DNA of 64,000 nt from Ensifer adhaerens. GTDB lineage: Bacteria > Pseudomonadota > Alphaproteobacteria > Rhizobiales > Rhizobiaceae. Positions 1 through 10,585 of the stretch are shown one piece after another. Both the position numbers and the translations under genes were made by a program. Under the pieces are notes generated by a model, which did not search any database, had not been told where the DNA came from, and saw only the letters and a program-made list of their open reading frames with translations. Every line of letters begins with the position of its first letter. Within the stretch, counting starts at the first letter, position 1. The DNA lies in the NCBI RefSeq assembly GCF_020035535.1, contig NZ_CP083350.1, positions 1,808,501 to 1,872,500 of the forward strand. Direction: 5' to 3'.

Positions 1-1501
<1,501 letters not shown>

Positions 1502-1546
1502 CTCGTTTCCTCCGTCACATGCTGCGTGCTTGGTCGTCGTTGTGGG

Positions 1547-2746
1547 TCAGTCAGGCCAGCGCATCAGGCCTGCGAAACGGCGGGCGTTGCGTTCGCTGAG
1601 CGACGTCGCGATGATCTCGTTCGAGGCTCTTGCCTTGTCGAGCTCTTCGCCGAGGCGGCTGGCCACGACCTTCTCCTGGCCGGGATGCAGATTGCAGGGG
1701 TCGAGGTAGAAGTAATTGTGCTCGGCTTCGTGGTCGCGCACGATGATCGGCGGTGTGCCGCGGGCCAGCGCATCGGCGAGATCCCAGGCGGTGATGTGGG
1801 CTTGCTGCGGATCGATGTTGACGCGCAGCCGGTCGAGCGGGTTGTTGGTCGGGTCGGCTTCGATCACCGGCTTGATGCCGGGGCGGCCGTCGAGCGTTTC
1901 ATGCCAAAGGTTCAGATAGCCGGTTTCCCGCTCTCTAATGCCGGCGTGGTCGCGTGTCTCCCAGGCTTCGAGTGCGGCCATCACACCGAGCATGCTTTCC
2001 TTGCCGACCTTCATGCCGCGGCCGATGCCGAGGTTCTGCAGGAAGGTGTCGCGCACCTGCTCCTTTCTGCCGGCGACGATGCCCGAAGTCGGGCCGCCCA
2101 GAAACTTGTGGCCGGAATAGAGCACGATGTCGGCGCCCTGCTCGAGGAAGATGCGCAGGTCATATTCCGATGCGGCATCGACGATGACCGGTACGCCCTT
2201 GGAATGGCAGACTTCAGCAAATTCCTTGAGGCCGACGAGGCCATATTGCACGACATGATGCGAGACGACGTAGACGGCGCAGGCGGTGCGCTCGTTGATC
2301 GCGCCTTCGATATGATAGCGATAGGCCGATGTCGCCTGACCGACGATCACCGGCTTGGCGCCGGCAAGGCGGATCGCCTGGTCGACGGGCGCGCCGTAGC
2401 TCACCACATGGCCCATCTGGAGAATGACTTCATTCTTGAGGCCGGTCGTGTCCGGCAGGCGCTCGATGGCGGCCAGATCGCTGCCGGTCATCGTGCCGGC
2501 GACGGCGAGACTGATGCCGGCGGAGCAGGACGCCGTCACAAAGCCCGCCTCGGCGCCTGTCAGCCGCGCAATCACCGGGCTCACCTTGCGCTGCAGGTCG
2601 TTGATCTCGACGAATTGCGGCAGTATGCCTGTCATCGCGGCAATCGCTTCCGGGACCACGATCGATGCGCCGAGGCCCGTCATCGTACCGGAAACGTTGA
2701 TAACGGGACGAAGTCCGAGAGCTTCGCGAATGTCACGATCAGGCAT
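1547..2746 (-). CDS. SelA/DgaE-like PLP-dependent enzyme
   Basis: Fold-type I PLP enzyme related to SelA (selenocysteine synthase) and to DgaE, the D-glucosaminate-6-phosphate ammonia lyase. The PLP lysine lies in [12 protein letters not shown] (about K214), with the cofactor aspartate in VIVDAASE (about D190). The ATG at 2746 is preferred because GGAG lies 6 nt upstream; an upstream ATG at 2758 would add METT. Known homologues sit beside EF_0837-type amidohydrolases, and one lies at 4324-5532 here. Inference: lyase or racemase step on an amino acid or amino sugar acid freed by the amidohydrolase. No selC tRNA or selB is visible, so selenocysteine synthesis is unlikely. Confidence 0.88.
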   Translation of the reverse strand: MPDRDIREALGLRPVINVSGTMTGLGASIVVPEAIAAMTGILPQFVEINDLQRKVSPVIARLTGAEAGFVTASCSAGISLAVAGTMTGSDLAAIERLPDTTGLKNEVILQMGHVVSYGAPVDQAIRLAGAKPVIVGQATSAYRYHIEGAINERTACAVYVVSHHVVQYGLVGLKEFAEVCHSKGVPVIVDAASEYDLRIFLEQGADIVLYSGHKFLGGPTSGIVAGRKEQVRDTFLQNLGIGRGMKVGKESMLGVMAALEAWETRDHAGIRERETGYLNLWHETLDGRPGIKPVIEADPTNNPLDRLRVNIDPQQAHITAWDLADALARGTPPIIVRDHEAEHNYFYLDPCNLHPGQEKVVASRLGEELDKARASNEIIATSLSERNARRFAGLMRWPD

Positions 2747-2758
2747 AGTGGTCTCCAT

Positions 2759-2951
2759 GTAATTTTTTGGCAGGCGATTTTCTGGCGGTCGAAGCGGATA
2801 GACTATTCCGTCTTCGCGGAATATCTACCATAGTAATGAAGTATGAGTGAGGCTTTCCACCATCTGGTGCGGCCGCCATCGGCGGCGCGGCGACAGCGGA
2901 AGCCGAGATTTTACCGGCAGCACGCCCTTCGAGCGGTGCAGGAGTGAAGCA
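2759..2951. promoter_or_regulatory. Divergent control region with IclR-type palindrome
   Basis: Sits between the SelA-like operon (leftward) and the IclR regulator (rightward) and is more AT-rich than its surroundings. It holds a perfect dyad, TATTCCG-N6-CGGAATA, at 2804-2823. The ATTCC/GGAAT half-sites resemble those bound by IclR-family proteins. Next to it, CCATAGTAATG (2828-2838) differs by one base from CCATAGTTATG in front of the binding-protein operon (9018-9028). Operator role is inferred. Confidence 0.5.
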
Positions 2952-3770
2952 GTGGACAAGACGATGACGGGCGTCGAGCCGACCGACGATATCGAAACGA
3001 CCGGAAAGCCGCGCCGTTCGCGCGTGAGCGGCATGGATCGCGCCCTGCAGGTGCTTGATTTCCTTTATGAGACGGGTTCCCCGAGCGGCGTCTACGCCAT
3101 TGCCAAGGCGGTCGGCGCACCGCTGTCTACCGCTTACGTCATCGTCGACGACATGGTCGAAAAGAACCTGCTCAGCCGCGATGCCGACGGTTTCGTCTGG
3201 CTCGGCGACCGGCTCTACCACTACGGCCTTGCCTATGCTCGCTCGCTCGATTTCCTGGGGGTCGCCACCCGCGAGATGCACGACCTTGGCCGACAAGTGT
3301 CCGAGACGATCCAGCTCTGCGGCCGCGACGGCGACTACATGCAGGTGCTCGCCATGGCCGACGGTCCCGGTCATTTCCAGGTGACCTCGCGTGTCGGTAC
3401 CCGTGTGCCGCTCAACTGGACGGCCTCCGGCCGCCTGCTCGTCGGTCATCTGCCCGCCGATGAAAGGCTCGAGCTTTTCCGCCGTTGCGCCCGCACGTCG
3501 CCGACTGGCCGCGCGGACATCGATCCGGCCGCCCTTTCCGACCAGGCCGAGAGCGCGCTTGCGGCACGGCTGTCGATCCAGGCTGGCGAATCCGATTATG
3601 CTGTTGCCTGCGTCGCGGCCCCGATCCTCGACGACAAGGGCAATTGCGCCGCCACGATCTCGATCGTGCTGCCGGAACAGAAGATCCTCGACGATCGGGC
3701 GTTCTACGCCGATCACGTCAGGGTTTCCGCTGAGCGGATCGAGAAGATGATGGGCTGGCGCAGCCATTGA
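2952..3770 (+). CDS. IclR-family transcriptional regulator
   Basis: DNA-binding regulator of 272 residues. The N-terminal winged helix begins at SGMDRALQVLDFLYE and the C-terminal IclR effector (GAF-like) domain includes VPLNWTASGRLLVGHL. The GTG at 2952 was chosen because GGAG stands 7 nt before it; the frame is open further upstream but has no better ribosome site. It is divergent from the SelA-like/ATPase operon and converges on the RidA gene with only 15 bp between stops. Most likely it controls the whole 1-9.0 kb locus through the palindromes at 2804-2823 and 9015-9037. The effector is unknown. Confidence 0.9.
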   Translation: MDKTMTGVEPTDDIETTGKPRRSRVSGMDRALQVLDFLYETGSPSGVYAIAKAVGAPLSTAYVIVDDMVEKNLLSRDADGFVWLGDRLYHYGLAYARSLDFLGVATREMHDLGRQVSETIQLCGRDGDYMQVLAMADGPGHFQVTSRVGTRVPLNWTASGRLLVGHLPADERLELFRRCARTSPTGRADIDPAALSDQAESALAARLSIQAGESDYAVACVAAPILDDKGNCAATISIVLPEQKILDDRAFYADHVRVSAERIEKMMGWRSH

Positions 3771-3785
3771 TCCGACCTCCCGTCG

Positions 3786-4301
3786 TCACTCGTGAAGGGC
3801 GACGATTGCCTCGATCTCGACGGTGATGTTGCCGGGCAGCGACCCGAAACCCACCGCCGAGCGTGCATGGCTGCCGGCCGCTCCGAAGACGTCCATCATC
3901 AGGTCCGAGCAGCCGTTGATGACCCGCGGATGCTCGGCGAAATCCGGCACGGCATTGACCATGCCGAGGATCTTGACGATGCGCTTGACCCGTCCGAGGT
4001 CCCCCAGCGCATCGTGCATCACGGCCAGCAGATTGATACCGGTCAGTCGTGCGTGATCATAGGCGCTGTCGATGTCGACATCGGCCCCGACCTTGCCGGC
4101 ATAGAGATGCCCATCGGGCTCGCGCGGGCCCTGGCCCGAGAGGTAGAGCATGTTGCCTTCGCGCACATGCGTCACGAAATTGGCAATTGGCGGCGGCGCC
4201 GGCGGCAGGTCGATGCCGAGGGCCTGAAGCCGTTGATAGGGTGAGGCAACTACGGGGTTGCCCTTCTTCTGATCCAGACTGTTCACGCGATGTCCTGTCA
4301 T
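3786..4301 (-). CDS. RidA family protein (YjgF/YER057c/UK114)
   Basis: Cytosolic RidA-like protein of about 171 residues, last gene of the leftward operon. Characteristic blocks are the SPYQRLQALGIDLPPAPPPIANFV start, LYLSGQGP, and C-terminal SLPGNITVEIEAIVAL. Archetypal RidA hydrolyses enamine/imine intermediates released by PLP enzymes, which fits the SelA-like enzyme in this locus. The ATG at 4301 is the first methionine after the amidohydrolase stop (22 bp gap); an in-frame open stretch to 4367 overlaps that gene. A later GTG (VNSLDQ) is also possible. This is the longer subfamily, so a specialised role is possible. Confidence 0.87.
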   Translation of the reverse strand: MTGHRVNSLDQKKGNPVVASPYQRLQALGIDLPPAPPPIANFVTHVREGNMLYLSGQGPREPDGHLYAGKVGADVDIDSAYDHARLTGINLLAVMHDALGDLGRVKRIVKILGMVNAVPDFAEHPRVINGCSDLMMDVFGAAGSHARSAVGFGSLPGNITVEIEAIVALHE

Positions 4302-4323
4302 TTCTGTATTCGATCGCCCTGGC

Positions 4324-5532
4324 TCAGCGGTAGCCGTAGCCATGGCTGTGGTCCGGGCATCCGACATGCTGCGGCTGATAGCGGTTGGCCGCGACCACGT
4401 CGGTGCCCATGACCGCGTAGCGCGGTTCGAAGAGGCGGTTGAGATGGGCTTCGGTGCCGAGTGAATCGAAGACCCGAAGCTCGCTATCGACGAGGTCGAA
4501 GAGGGTGAACTCGGCGCGGGCGCCGACGCTCAAGAGTTTGTCCATCGGCAGGCGGATCACCGAAGCGGGCGCCTGGGTGACGGCCTCGATCACCTTCTCG
4601 AAGGGCATGCCGACGCTCAGCAGTTTCGACATGGTGGTTCCGAGGTCCCAGACGGACTGGTTCATGCTGCGCAGGTGCACGTCGGTAGAAATGGAGAAGG
4701 GCAGGAGGCCTCGGGCGATCGCCACTTCGGCGACACGGAAGGAGAACGAGGCGCCGCCGTGGCCGATATCGAGGCGGATGCCCTCGCCGGCGCAGCGTTC
4801 GGCAAGCTCGAACAGGTCCTCGTCCTCGATGATGCTGGAACCGGCCTTGCCGTTGAAGCAATGGGTAACGATGTCGCCGGGGCCGAGGATTTCCAGCACT
4901 TCGTCATAGAGCGCCGGCGGCTCGCCGACATGCACCATCATGGGGATCTTCAGGATCTTGGCGATCTTCTTGCCGAGTTTGACCGGCGTGACGCCCCAGG
5001 AGCCGGTGATGACGTGGCTGGCGCGGACCTTCAGGCCGACGATGTGCTCGCGGTTTTCCTGGTAGCAGGCGATGATGCGATCGATGTCGATCGAGCGGAT
5101 GTCGGAGAGCTCGCTGACGCGGTTGCAGGCGACGAGACCGATCGAGCCGAGATTGAGGAACGCTTTGATGCGCTCGCGCGACGGCTCGATGATGTATTCG
5201 CGAAACCCGTGGAAATTGGCTTCGCCGGCCGACCCGGCATCGACAATGGTGGTGACGCCGCGTTCCATGCCGCAAAGCTGCGGGCGCACGGAGATGTCGG
5301 TGCCGCCGTGCCAGACATGGGCGTGCAGGTCGATCCAGCCGGGCGAAATCCACGCACCCTTGCCCTCGATGCGACGGACATCGGCTGATGTCTCGATGTT
5401 CGGGCCGAGGGCTGCGATGCGGCCTTCGCCATCGACGAGGATGTCGATCGTTTCGGCAGGTGCGGCCATGCCGAAGGCGACGGGCTTCACCTGCCGGATC
5501 AGCACCGGACCGGCGTTGGTTGCGTTCGTCAT
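4324..5532 (-). CDS. Amidohydrolase of the EF_0837/AHA_3915 type
   Basis: Binuclear-metal amidohydrolase of the dihydroorotase/deacetylase group, 402 residues. Metal ligands are readable: HxH in DLHAH (H70, H72), a likely carboxylated lysine in GLKVRASHV (K168), H201 in MVHVG, H224 in THCFNG, and the catalytic aspartate in STDVH (D284). Homologues of this subfamily are typically encoded with a SelA-like PLP protein, as here. It begins 3 bp after the permease stop, so it is translated with the importer; the substrate is probably the imported amide or N-acyl amino compound. The tail is rich in His and Gly (QPQHVGCPDHSHGYGYR). Confidence 0.9.
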   Translation of the reverse strand: MTNATNAGPVLIRQVKPVAFGMAAPAETIDILVDGEGRIAALGPNIETSADVRRIEGKGAWISPGWIDLHAHVWHGGTDISVRPQLCGMERGVTTIVDAGSAGEANFHGFREYIIEPSRERIKAFLNLGSIGLVACNRVSELSDIRSIDIDRIIACYQENREHIVGLKVRASHVITGSWGVTPVKLGKKIAKILKIPMMVHVGEPPALYDEVLEILGPGDIVTHCFNGKAGSSIIEDEDLFELAERCAGEGIRLDIGHGGASFSFRVAEVAIARGLLPFSISTDVHLRSMNQSVWDLGTTMSKLLSVGMPFEKVIEAVTQAPASVIRLPMDKLLSVGARAEFTLFDLVDSELRVFDSLGTEAHLNRLFEPRYAVMGTDVVAANRYQPQHVGCPDHSHGYGYR

Positions 5533-5535
5533 GAC

Positions 5536-6405
5536 TTACAGGTCCTTTCTGAGGCGGGGGTCGAGCATGTCGCGCAGGCCGTCGCCGACCATCTGCAGCG
5601 ACAGCACCGAAAGCACGATGGCGATACCGGGGAAGAGCGTCACCCAGTCGGCCTGGCCGATATATTGGCGACCGGAGGCGATCATCGTGCCCCAGGTCGG
5701 GATTTCCGGGCTGACGCCGACGCCGAGGAAGGAAAGCCCGGCTTCGGCCAGCATCGCATGGGCAAAGAGAAAGGTGCCCTGGACCAGAACCGGCGAGAGA
5801 AGGTTGCGCAGAACGTGGCGCGTCATGATGTGCGGCGTCGAGATGCCGAGCGCGCGGGCGGCCTCGACATAAGGAAGCTCGCGGATCACCAGCGTCGAGG
5901 CACGCACCACGCGCGCGAGCCGCGGCGCATAGACGATACTGAGCGCGATGATCACGGTCGTCAGCGACGGGCCGAGGGCCGCGACCAGCGCGATCGCAAG
6001 CAGGATGTCCGGGAAAGCCATCATCGCGTCGATGACGCGGGCAATCGGCGTGTCGAGCTTCGGAAAGAAGCCGGCCAGCAGCCCGAGCACGACCCCGATC
6101 ACGGTTGCAAGCGTGACGACGGCGGCGCCGACCAGCAGCGACAATCGTCCGGCATAGATGGTGCGCGAGAAGACGTCTCGGCCGAATTCATCGGTGCCGA
6201 AGAACCATTGCAGGCTCGGCGGCTGCAGCCGGTTGACGATCGACAGCTTGCCGGGCGCGTAAGGCGCAATCAGCGGCGCGAAGACGGCAAGCAGCACGAA
6301 GACGGTCAGCACGATCAGGCCGAAGGCAACGGTCTTGCGCTTCAACAGGCGGCGGACGAACTTGCGGCCTTCGCTCTCGGTGGGGGCAGATACGGAAATA
6401 GCCAT
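5536..6405 (-). CDS. Dipeptide-type ABC importer permease, DppC-like
   Basis: Inner-membrane permease of 289 residues with an N-terminal hydrophobic segment (TVAFGLIVLTVFVLLAVFAP), the periplasmic motif FFGTDEFGRDVFSRTIYAGRLSL typical of DppC proteins (split here only as a description), and the EAA loop EAARALGISTPHIMTRHVLRN that contacts the ATPase. Its ATG overlaps the stop of the DppB-like gene by one base (TGATG), indicating coupled translation. It pairs with the 6405-7346 permease and probably with the fused ATPase at 1-1501. Confidence 0.93.
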   Translation of the reverse strand: MAISVSAPTESEGRKFVRRLLKRKTVAFGLIVLTVFVLLAVFAPLIAPYAPGKLSIVNRLQPPSLQWFFGTDEFGRDVFSRTIYAGRLSLLVGAAVVTLATVIGVVLGLLAGFFPKLDTPIARVIDAMMAFPDILLAIALVAALGPSLTTVIIALSIVYAPRLARVVRASTLVIRELPYVEAARALGISTPHIMTRHVLRNLLSPVLVQGTFLFAHAMLAEAGLSFLGVGVSPEIPTWGTMIASGRQYIGQADWVTLFPGIAIVLSVLSLQMVGDGLRDMLDPRLRKDL

Positions 6406-7346
6406 CAGTAGCGCACCCTTGGATCAACGAGGAGGTAGAGCATGTCGATCGCGAAATTGATCAGCACGTAGAGTGCTGCAATCACGAGCAGAGCACCCTG
6501 GATGACCGGATAGTCGCGACGAAGCACGGCGGAGACGACGAGATTGCCGACACCGGGCAGGCCGAAGACGGTTTCGGTGACGACGGCACCGGAGATCAGC
6601 ACGGCGGCGGTGAGGCCGATGATCGTCAGGATCGGGATCAGCGCATTCTTGAGCGCGTGCTTCATCACCACTTTGCGTTCGCCAAGGCCCTTGGCGCGGG
6701 CGGTGCGGATGAAATCGTCGCCGAGCACGTCGAGCATCGAGGCGCGGGTGAAACGCAGGATGAGCGCAGACGAGACGACACCAAGCGCGATCGCCGGCAA
6801 GGTCAGGTGATACATGCGCTCGGCAAAGGACGAGCCCGGGCCGCCATAGCCCGACACTGGGAACCAGCCAAAGCGTACCGCCAGAACCTGGATCAGGATC
6901 AACCCGAGCCAGAAGCTCGGGATGCTCGCCGCCAGCATCGCGAGCGTCGTTGCCGCCTGGTCGACGAACGAGCCGCGCCTGTAGGCGGCGTAAATGCCGA
7001 TTGGCAGCGCGATGGCGCAGGCGATCAGGATCGAAAACAGGGTCAGGAAGAAAGTCGGTTCGGCACGCTCTGCCAGCGCCGAGGTCACCGGCTGGTTGAG
7101 GAAGATCGACTGGCCGAGATCGCCCTGCAGCAACTGACCGATATAGTAGACATATTGCAGACCGAGCGACTGGTCGAGGCCGAGACGGGTGCGCAGTTCT
7201 GCAATGTCTTCCTGGGTCGCCTCGGGGCCGAGCATGACGGCGGCCGGGTCGCCAGGCGTCACGCGGACGATGACGAAGACGATGGTGACGACGATCGCCA
7301 TGACGACGATCATGCCCATCAGCCGCTGGATAATGTAGCGTAACAT
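6405..7346 (-). CDS. Dipeptide-type ABC importer permease, DppB-like
   Basis: Inner-membrane permease of 313 residues. The start MLRYIIQRLMGMIVVM, the VRVTPGDPA motif after the first membrane segment, the EAA-loop region FIRTARAKGLGERKVVMKHALKN, and the C-terminal LLVDPRVRY are all typical of DppB/OppB. GAGG stands 6 nt before the ATG. It lies between the solute-binding protein and the DppC-like gene, downstream of a strong hairpin (7413-7445) that may lower its expression relative to the binding protein. Confidence 0.93.
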   Translation of the reverse strand: MLRYIIQRLMGMIVVMAIVVTIVFVIVRVTPGDPAAVMLGPEATQEDIAELRTRLGLDQSLGLQYVYYIGQLLQGDLGQSIFLNQPVTSALAERAEPTFFLTLFSILIACAIALPIGIYAAYRRGSFVDQAATTLAMLAASIPSFWLGLILIQVLAVRFGWFPVSGYGGPGSSFAERMYHLTLPAIALGVVSSALILRFTRASMLDVLGDDFIRTARAKGLGERKVVMKHALKNALIPILTIIGLTAAVLISGAVVTETVFGLPGVGNLVVSAVLRRDYPVIQGALLVIAALYVLINFAIDMLYLLVDPRVRY

Positions 7347-7412
7347 GGTGGCCTCGAACCTTTCCTGTGCGCCTCAACCGCGAAACGCGGACGGCGTGCG
7401 GCGCGCCCTTGC

Positions 7413-7445
7413 GGCGGGCGCCTGGCCAATGGCCGGGCGCCCGCC
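7413..7445 (-). terminator. Intercistronic hairpin after the binding protein gene
   Basis: A 15-bp stem with one mismatch and a 3-nt loop: GGCGGGCGCCTGGCC (7413-7427), AAT, GGCCGGGCGCCCGCC (7431-7445). It lies in the 122-bp gap between the binding-protein stop (7469) and the permease start (7346). No T-run follows on the minus strand, so it more likely stabilises the upstream mRNA or partly attenuates transcription than ends it fully. That would give more binding protein than permease. Confidence 0.6.
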
Positions 7446-7468
7446 AAAGTCCCTGGGAGGGTGGGAGC

Positions 7469-8998
7469 TTACTTCTTGATCGAAGCGTTCCAGAAGTACG
7501 GCCACGGTGCCGGCGAGACGCCGTCCAGCGTCTTTGCCTTGGCCGACAACGCGTTGAAGTCGCCGATCTTGATGAACGGCACTTCCTCGAAGATCACCTT
7601 CTGCACGTCGGCCCAAAGCGCCACGCGCTTGGCCGGATCGGATTCAGCGTTGAAGGCATCGACCGCTTTGGCGCGCGCCGGCGTGTCCCAGTTGCCGGGA
7701 GCCTTGGTCGACATCATGCCGATGAGGGCCGGTTCCGGCAGGAAGGGGCTGTGGGTGATGTAGATGTCCCAGAGTGTCGGGTCGGCGCGGCGCTGGGTCA
7801 AGGTCGCCCAGTCGACCACCTGCAGATCGACGGTAAAGCCGGCAAGCTTCAGATACTCGGCGGCGACCTGCGCCATCTTGTAGTGGAACTCGTACTGGCG
7901 GCTCGTCAGGATGCGCAGCGGCTCACCCTTGTAGCCGGCGGCCTTCAGGAGTTCGCCGGCCTTTTCCGGATCGGCGATGTTGTAGGCGCCCTCGGTGCCC
8001 GCATCGGCCCGCCAGGTGAACTGCGACGGGTAAAGGGCGGCGTCGAGCGCATAGAAGTCGGTGGTGCCGAACGCGGCGGCCATCATGTCTTCCATGCTGA
8101 GCGAGGCGCGGATCGCCTTGCGCAGGTCCAGGTTCTTGGTCATGCCGTTGCCGGAGTTCAGGACGAAGACCGGCCAGCCGAAGGGCTGCAGCATGACGGG
8201 ATCGGAAACGCTCGACCCCTTCACGCGCTCGAAGGATTCGACCGGCAGCGAATCGACGTAATCATATTGCCCGGAAACGGCAGCCTCGACACGGGTGTTC
8301 GGGTCCGGTACCGGTACAAAGCGGATTTCGTCGGCATATTGGTGGCGGGCGCCGCCGTAGCCGTTGGCTTCGCCTTCCGGCGACTTGTAGGCGTCGTAGC
8401 GAGTCAGCTGGATGTACTGGTCCGCCTTGCGCTCCTTCAGTTGGTAGGGACCGGTGCCGACGAAATCGGTCATCGGCTCGGCCTGCTTTTCCGAGGGAAG
8501 CACGATTGCTGCGGAGTTGTTGAAGGCGAGCAGCGACACGAGCGGCGCATAGGGCGTGCTAAGCGAGATCTTCACCGTTAGTGGATCGACCGCCTCGATG
8601 CCCGAAATCGTCGTGGCTGTCTGCTTGCCGCGCGAGGCGACCTTGGTCCAGCGCTCGAGCGAGGCGACGACATCCTTGCTGTCGAGATCCGTGCCGTCGT
8701 GGAACTTGACGCCCGAACGCAGCTTGATTGTGTAGGTTTTGCCGTCGGCGCTGATCTCGGGCAGGGCGGCTGCGAGAAGCGGCGTCGGCTTCCAATCCTT
8801 GTCGAAGGTGTAGAGCGTCTCGAAGATGTGCTGCGAAACGATGCCGACGAGGTCGGCGGTAGAGGCCATAGGGTCTAGTGTCGGTGGCTCCCCCACCGTC
8901 GCGACATTGATGACGCCACCCTTTTCCTGCGCGAAGGCGAATGATGCCGATACCGCGAGTGCGGTTCCGACAAGCAAGGCAAGTTTAGTCGATTTCAT
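7469..8998 (-). CDS. Dipeptide-type ABC importer, periplasmic solute-binding protein (family 5)
   Basis: Periplasmic binding protein of 509 residues with a Sec signal peptide (MKSTKLALLVGTALAVSASFAFA, cleavage near AFA-QE). SBP_bac_5 features include the PTLDPMASTADL start of the mature domain, GKTYTIKLRSGVKFHDGTDLD, and GTGPYQLKERK. GGAGGAG lies just before the ATG, a strong ribosome site suited to an abundant protein. First gene of the operon binding protein, DppB, DppC, amidohydrolase, RidA. The amidohydrolase suggests an amidated or N-acylated amino compound or dipeptide as ligand; this is inference. Confidence 0.93.
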   Translation of the reverse strand: MKSTKLALLVGTALAVSASFAFAQEKGGVINVATVGEPPTLDPMASTADLVGIVSQHIFETLYTFDKDWKPTPLLAAALPEISADGKTYTIKLRSGVKFHDGTDLDSKDVVASLERWTKVASRGKQTATTISGIEAVDPLTVKISLSTPYAPLVSLLAFNNSAAIVLPSEKQAEPMTDFVGTGPYQLKERKADQYIQLTRYDAYKSPEGEANGYGGARHQYADEIRFVPVPDPNTRVEAAVSGQYDYVDSLPVESFERVKGSSVSDPVMLQPFGWPVFVLNSGNGMTKNLDLRKAIRASLSMEDMMAAAFGTTDFYALDAALYPSQFTWRADAGTEGAYNIADPEKAGELLKAAGYKGEPLRILTSRQYEFHYKMAQVAAEYLKLAGFTVDLQVVDWATLTQRRADPTLWDIYITHSPFLPEPALIGMMSTKAPGNWDTPARAKAVDAFNAESDPAKRVALWADVQKVIFEEVPFIKIGDFNALSAKAKTLDGVSPAPWPYFWNASIKK

Positions 8999-9014
8999 AT
9001 TTGCTCCTCCTCAT

Positions 9015-9037
9015 ATTCCATAGTTATGCTATGTAAT
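9015..9037. promoter_or_regulatory. Inverted repeat in front of the binding-protein operon
   Basis: ATTCCATAG-TTATG-CTATGTAAT: 9-bp arms with one mismatch around a 5-bp spacer, in the AT-rich leader 17 bp upstream of the binding-protein ATG. The core CCATAGTTATG recurs with one change at 2828-2838 beside the iclR gene. Candidate operator for the IclR regulator. Confidence 0.4.
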
Positions 9038-9271
9038 TCTTTATTTTGGAACATAAAAGTCCACCCAACCGGAAATGTCAACGGGTTGTCGTCGTCGTGT
9101 CATGCAGCTTTGCCGAAAGGTCGGTTGTTGGGGACAAGGAACGCGGGTGAGAGAGACCGGCGTTGCGCCCAGCAAATTGCCTTGTGTGGCGGGCGAAGAC
9201 GGTCGCTGGAGCTATCGCGATGGCGCGCGATTTGTTAGCTCAGAGTCCGGTTCGAAAAGGGAGAGCATAGG

Positions 9272-9970
9272 GTGAAGGTCATCGGCCTGATTGGTGGCAT
9301 GAGCTGGGAGAGCTCGGCACAGTACTACCGCATCATCAACGAGACGGTTCGCGAGCGCCTGGGCGGCGTGCACTCGGCAAAGTCGCTGATGTGGTCGATG
9401 GATTTCGGCGAAATCGAGCAACTGCAGCACCATGGCGATTGGCCGGCCCTGACCGAGGAGATGATTGCGGCGGCGCGTCGACTGGAAGCAGGCGGTGCCG
9501 ATTTCCTGATGATCTGCACCAACACGATGCACAAGATGGCTGCCGATGTTTCGGCTGCTGTGTCGATCCCGCTGCTTCATATCGCCGACCCGACGGCCGA
9601 GAAGATCAAGGCGGCGGGGCTCAAAAAGGTCGGCCTGCTTGGAACCGCTTTCACCATGGAGCAGGATTTCTACAAGGGCCGCCTGAAGGATGCCTTCGGT
9701 CTCCAGGTGCTGGTGCCGGAGGCGGAAGACCGCGCCAAGGTGCACGAGATCATCTATCGCGAGCTCGTTGCCGGCATCGTCAATGACAGTTCGCGCGACG
9801 CCTATCGCGCTGTTATCGCACGGCTCGTCGATGCGGGCGCGGAAGCGATCATCATGGGGTGCACCGAGATCATGCTGCTGATTTCACAGGCCGATAGCCC
9901 GGTCCCCGTGTTCGATACGACCGAGATCCATGCGCTGGCTGCGGTCGACCTTGCGCTCGAAGGCGCGTGA
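9272..9970 (+). CDS. Aspartate/glutamate racemase family protein
   Basis: Cofactor-independent amino acid racemase, 232 residues. Family signatures are the start GLIGGMSWESSAQYY, the first catalytic cysteine in MICTNTMHKMA and the second in IMGCTEI. It interconverts D and L forms of an acidic amino acid or analogue in the cytosol. The start is GTG at 9272 with an AGGGAGAG ribosome site. It is transcribed away from the amidohydrolase/SelA-like locus, 273 bp from its binding protein; a shared role in D-amino acid catabolism is possible but not shown. A 24-bp palindrome follows the gene. Confidence 0.88.
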   Translation: MKVIGLIGGMSWESSAQYYRIINETVRERLGGVHSAKSLMWSMDFGEIEQLQHHGDWPALTEEMIAAARRLEAGGADFLMICTNTMHKMAADVSAAVSIPLLHIADPTAEKIKAAGLKKVGLLGTAFTMEQDFYKGRLKDAFGLQVLVPEAEDRAKVHEIIYRELVAGIVNDSSRDAYRAVIARLVDAGAEAIIMGCTEIMLLISQADSPVPVFDTTEIHALAAVDLALEGA

Positions 9971-10009
9971 GAAGCTTGATGGTCAGTGGCCGTCGCGAGG
10001 CCGCCAGGG

Positions 10010-10033
10010 CCGGTCGAGGACGTCCCCGACCGG
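10010..10033. terminator. Adjacent-arm palindrome between convergent genes
   Basis: CCGGTCGAGGAC directly followed by GTCCCCGACCGG (11 of 12 pairs). It lies between the ends of the racemase gene and the leftward small gene. There is no T-run, so it is at best a terminator-like hairpin serving both genes. Confidence 0.4.
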
Positions 10034-10078
10034 AGAATGTGGTTACGGTCGGCGAGACGTCGGCCGTGTTTCCAAGCT

Positions 10079-10372
10079 TTAGTGCAGGGTGAACTCGCGG
10101 GGCTCGCCCTGAAACAGGCTGAGCAACGCGATGCCCTGCTGCAGCAGCAGTTCGGCTGCCGGCAGGTCGCCAACGACCAGGTCATCGGCACAGCTGGTGA
10201 TGATATTGGCGAGGCTGATCGAGTTCTGCGCGAACCGGTCGTCGCCGATCTCATAGGCCTTCTCGGCCGTTGCCTCGAGTGCGTCCGCAACGAGCGCCAT
10301 CATGTCCGAGCGCTCGTTGAGCGTCATCTTGTCCAGTGTCTTGGCATCGGGCGTCTTGGCAGAAGTCTGCAT
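10079..10372 (-). CDS. Hypothetical small helical protein
   Basis: Protein of 97 residues that I do not recognise. It is predicted mostly helical and acidic in the middle (ERSDMMALVADALEATAEKAYEIGDD), with no signal peptide or membrane segment. An AGGGAAGG ribosome site precedes the ATG at 10372, which supports it being real. It stands alone between the racemase (convergent) and the LysR gene upstream (same strand, 213 bp gap holding no other feature I can support). Confidence 0.65.
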   Translation of the reverse strand: MQTSAKTPDAKTLDKMTLNERSDMMALVADALEATAEKAYEIGDDRFAQNSISLANIITSCADDLVVGDLPAAELLLQQGIALLSLFQGEPREFTLH

Positions 10373-10585
10373 GATTACCTTCCCTATTGTTCAAGCCGGA
10401 ATTGGCCACGCCGGCGCAGGGCCGGGGGAAAAGTCTACGACTGTGATGGAGTGCTGAAGGGAGCCGGCGTCGAACGCGGCTTCTTCATTAATGTCGTGAA
10501 TAGCGGCGCGGGATGCAAGGAATGGCTACTATGCGCCCTGCGCATGGGTCGGCGGATCGAGGCGAAGAGGTACCTTCGAGGCGCG

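Noticed and set aside
1547..2746. True selenocysteine synthase
   Set aside because: Context is catabolic and no selenoprotein machinery is present; the DgaE-like branch fits better.
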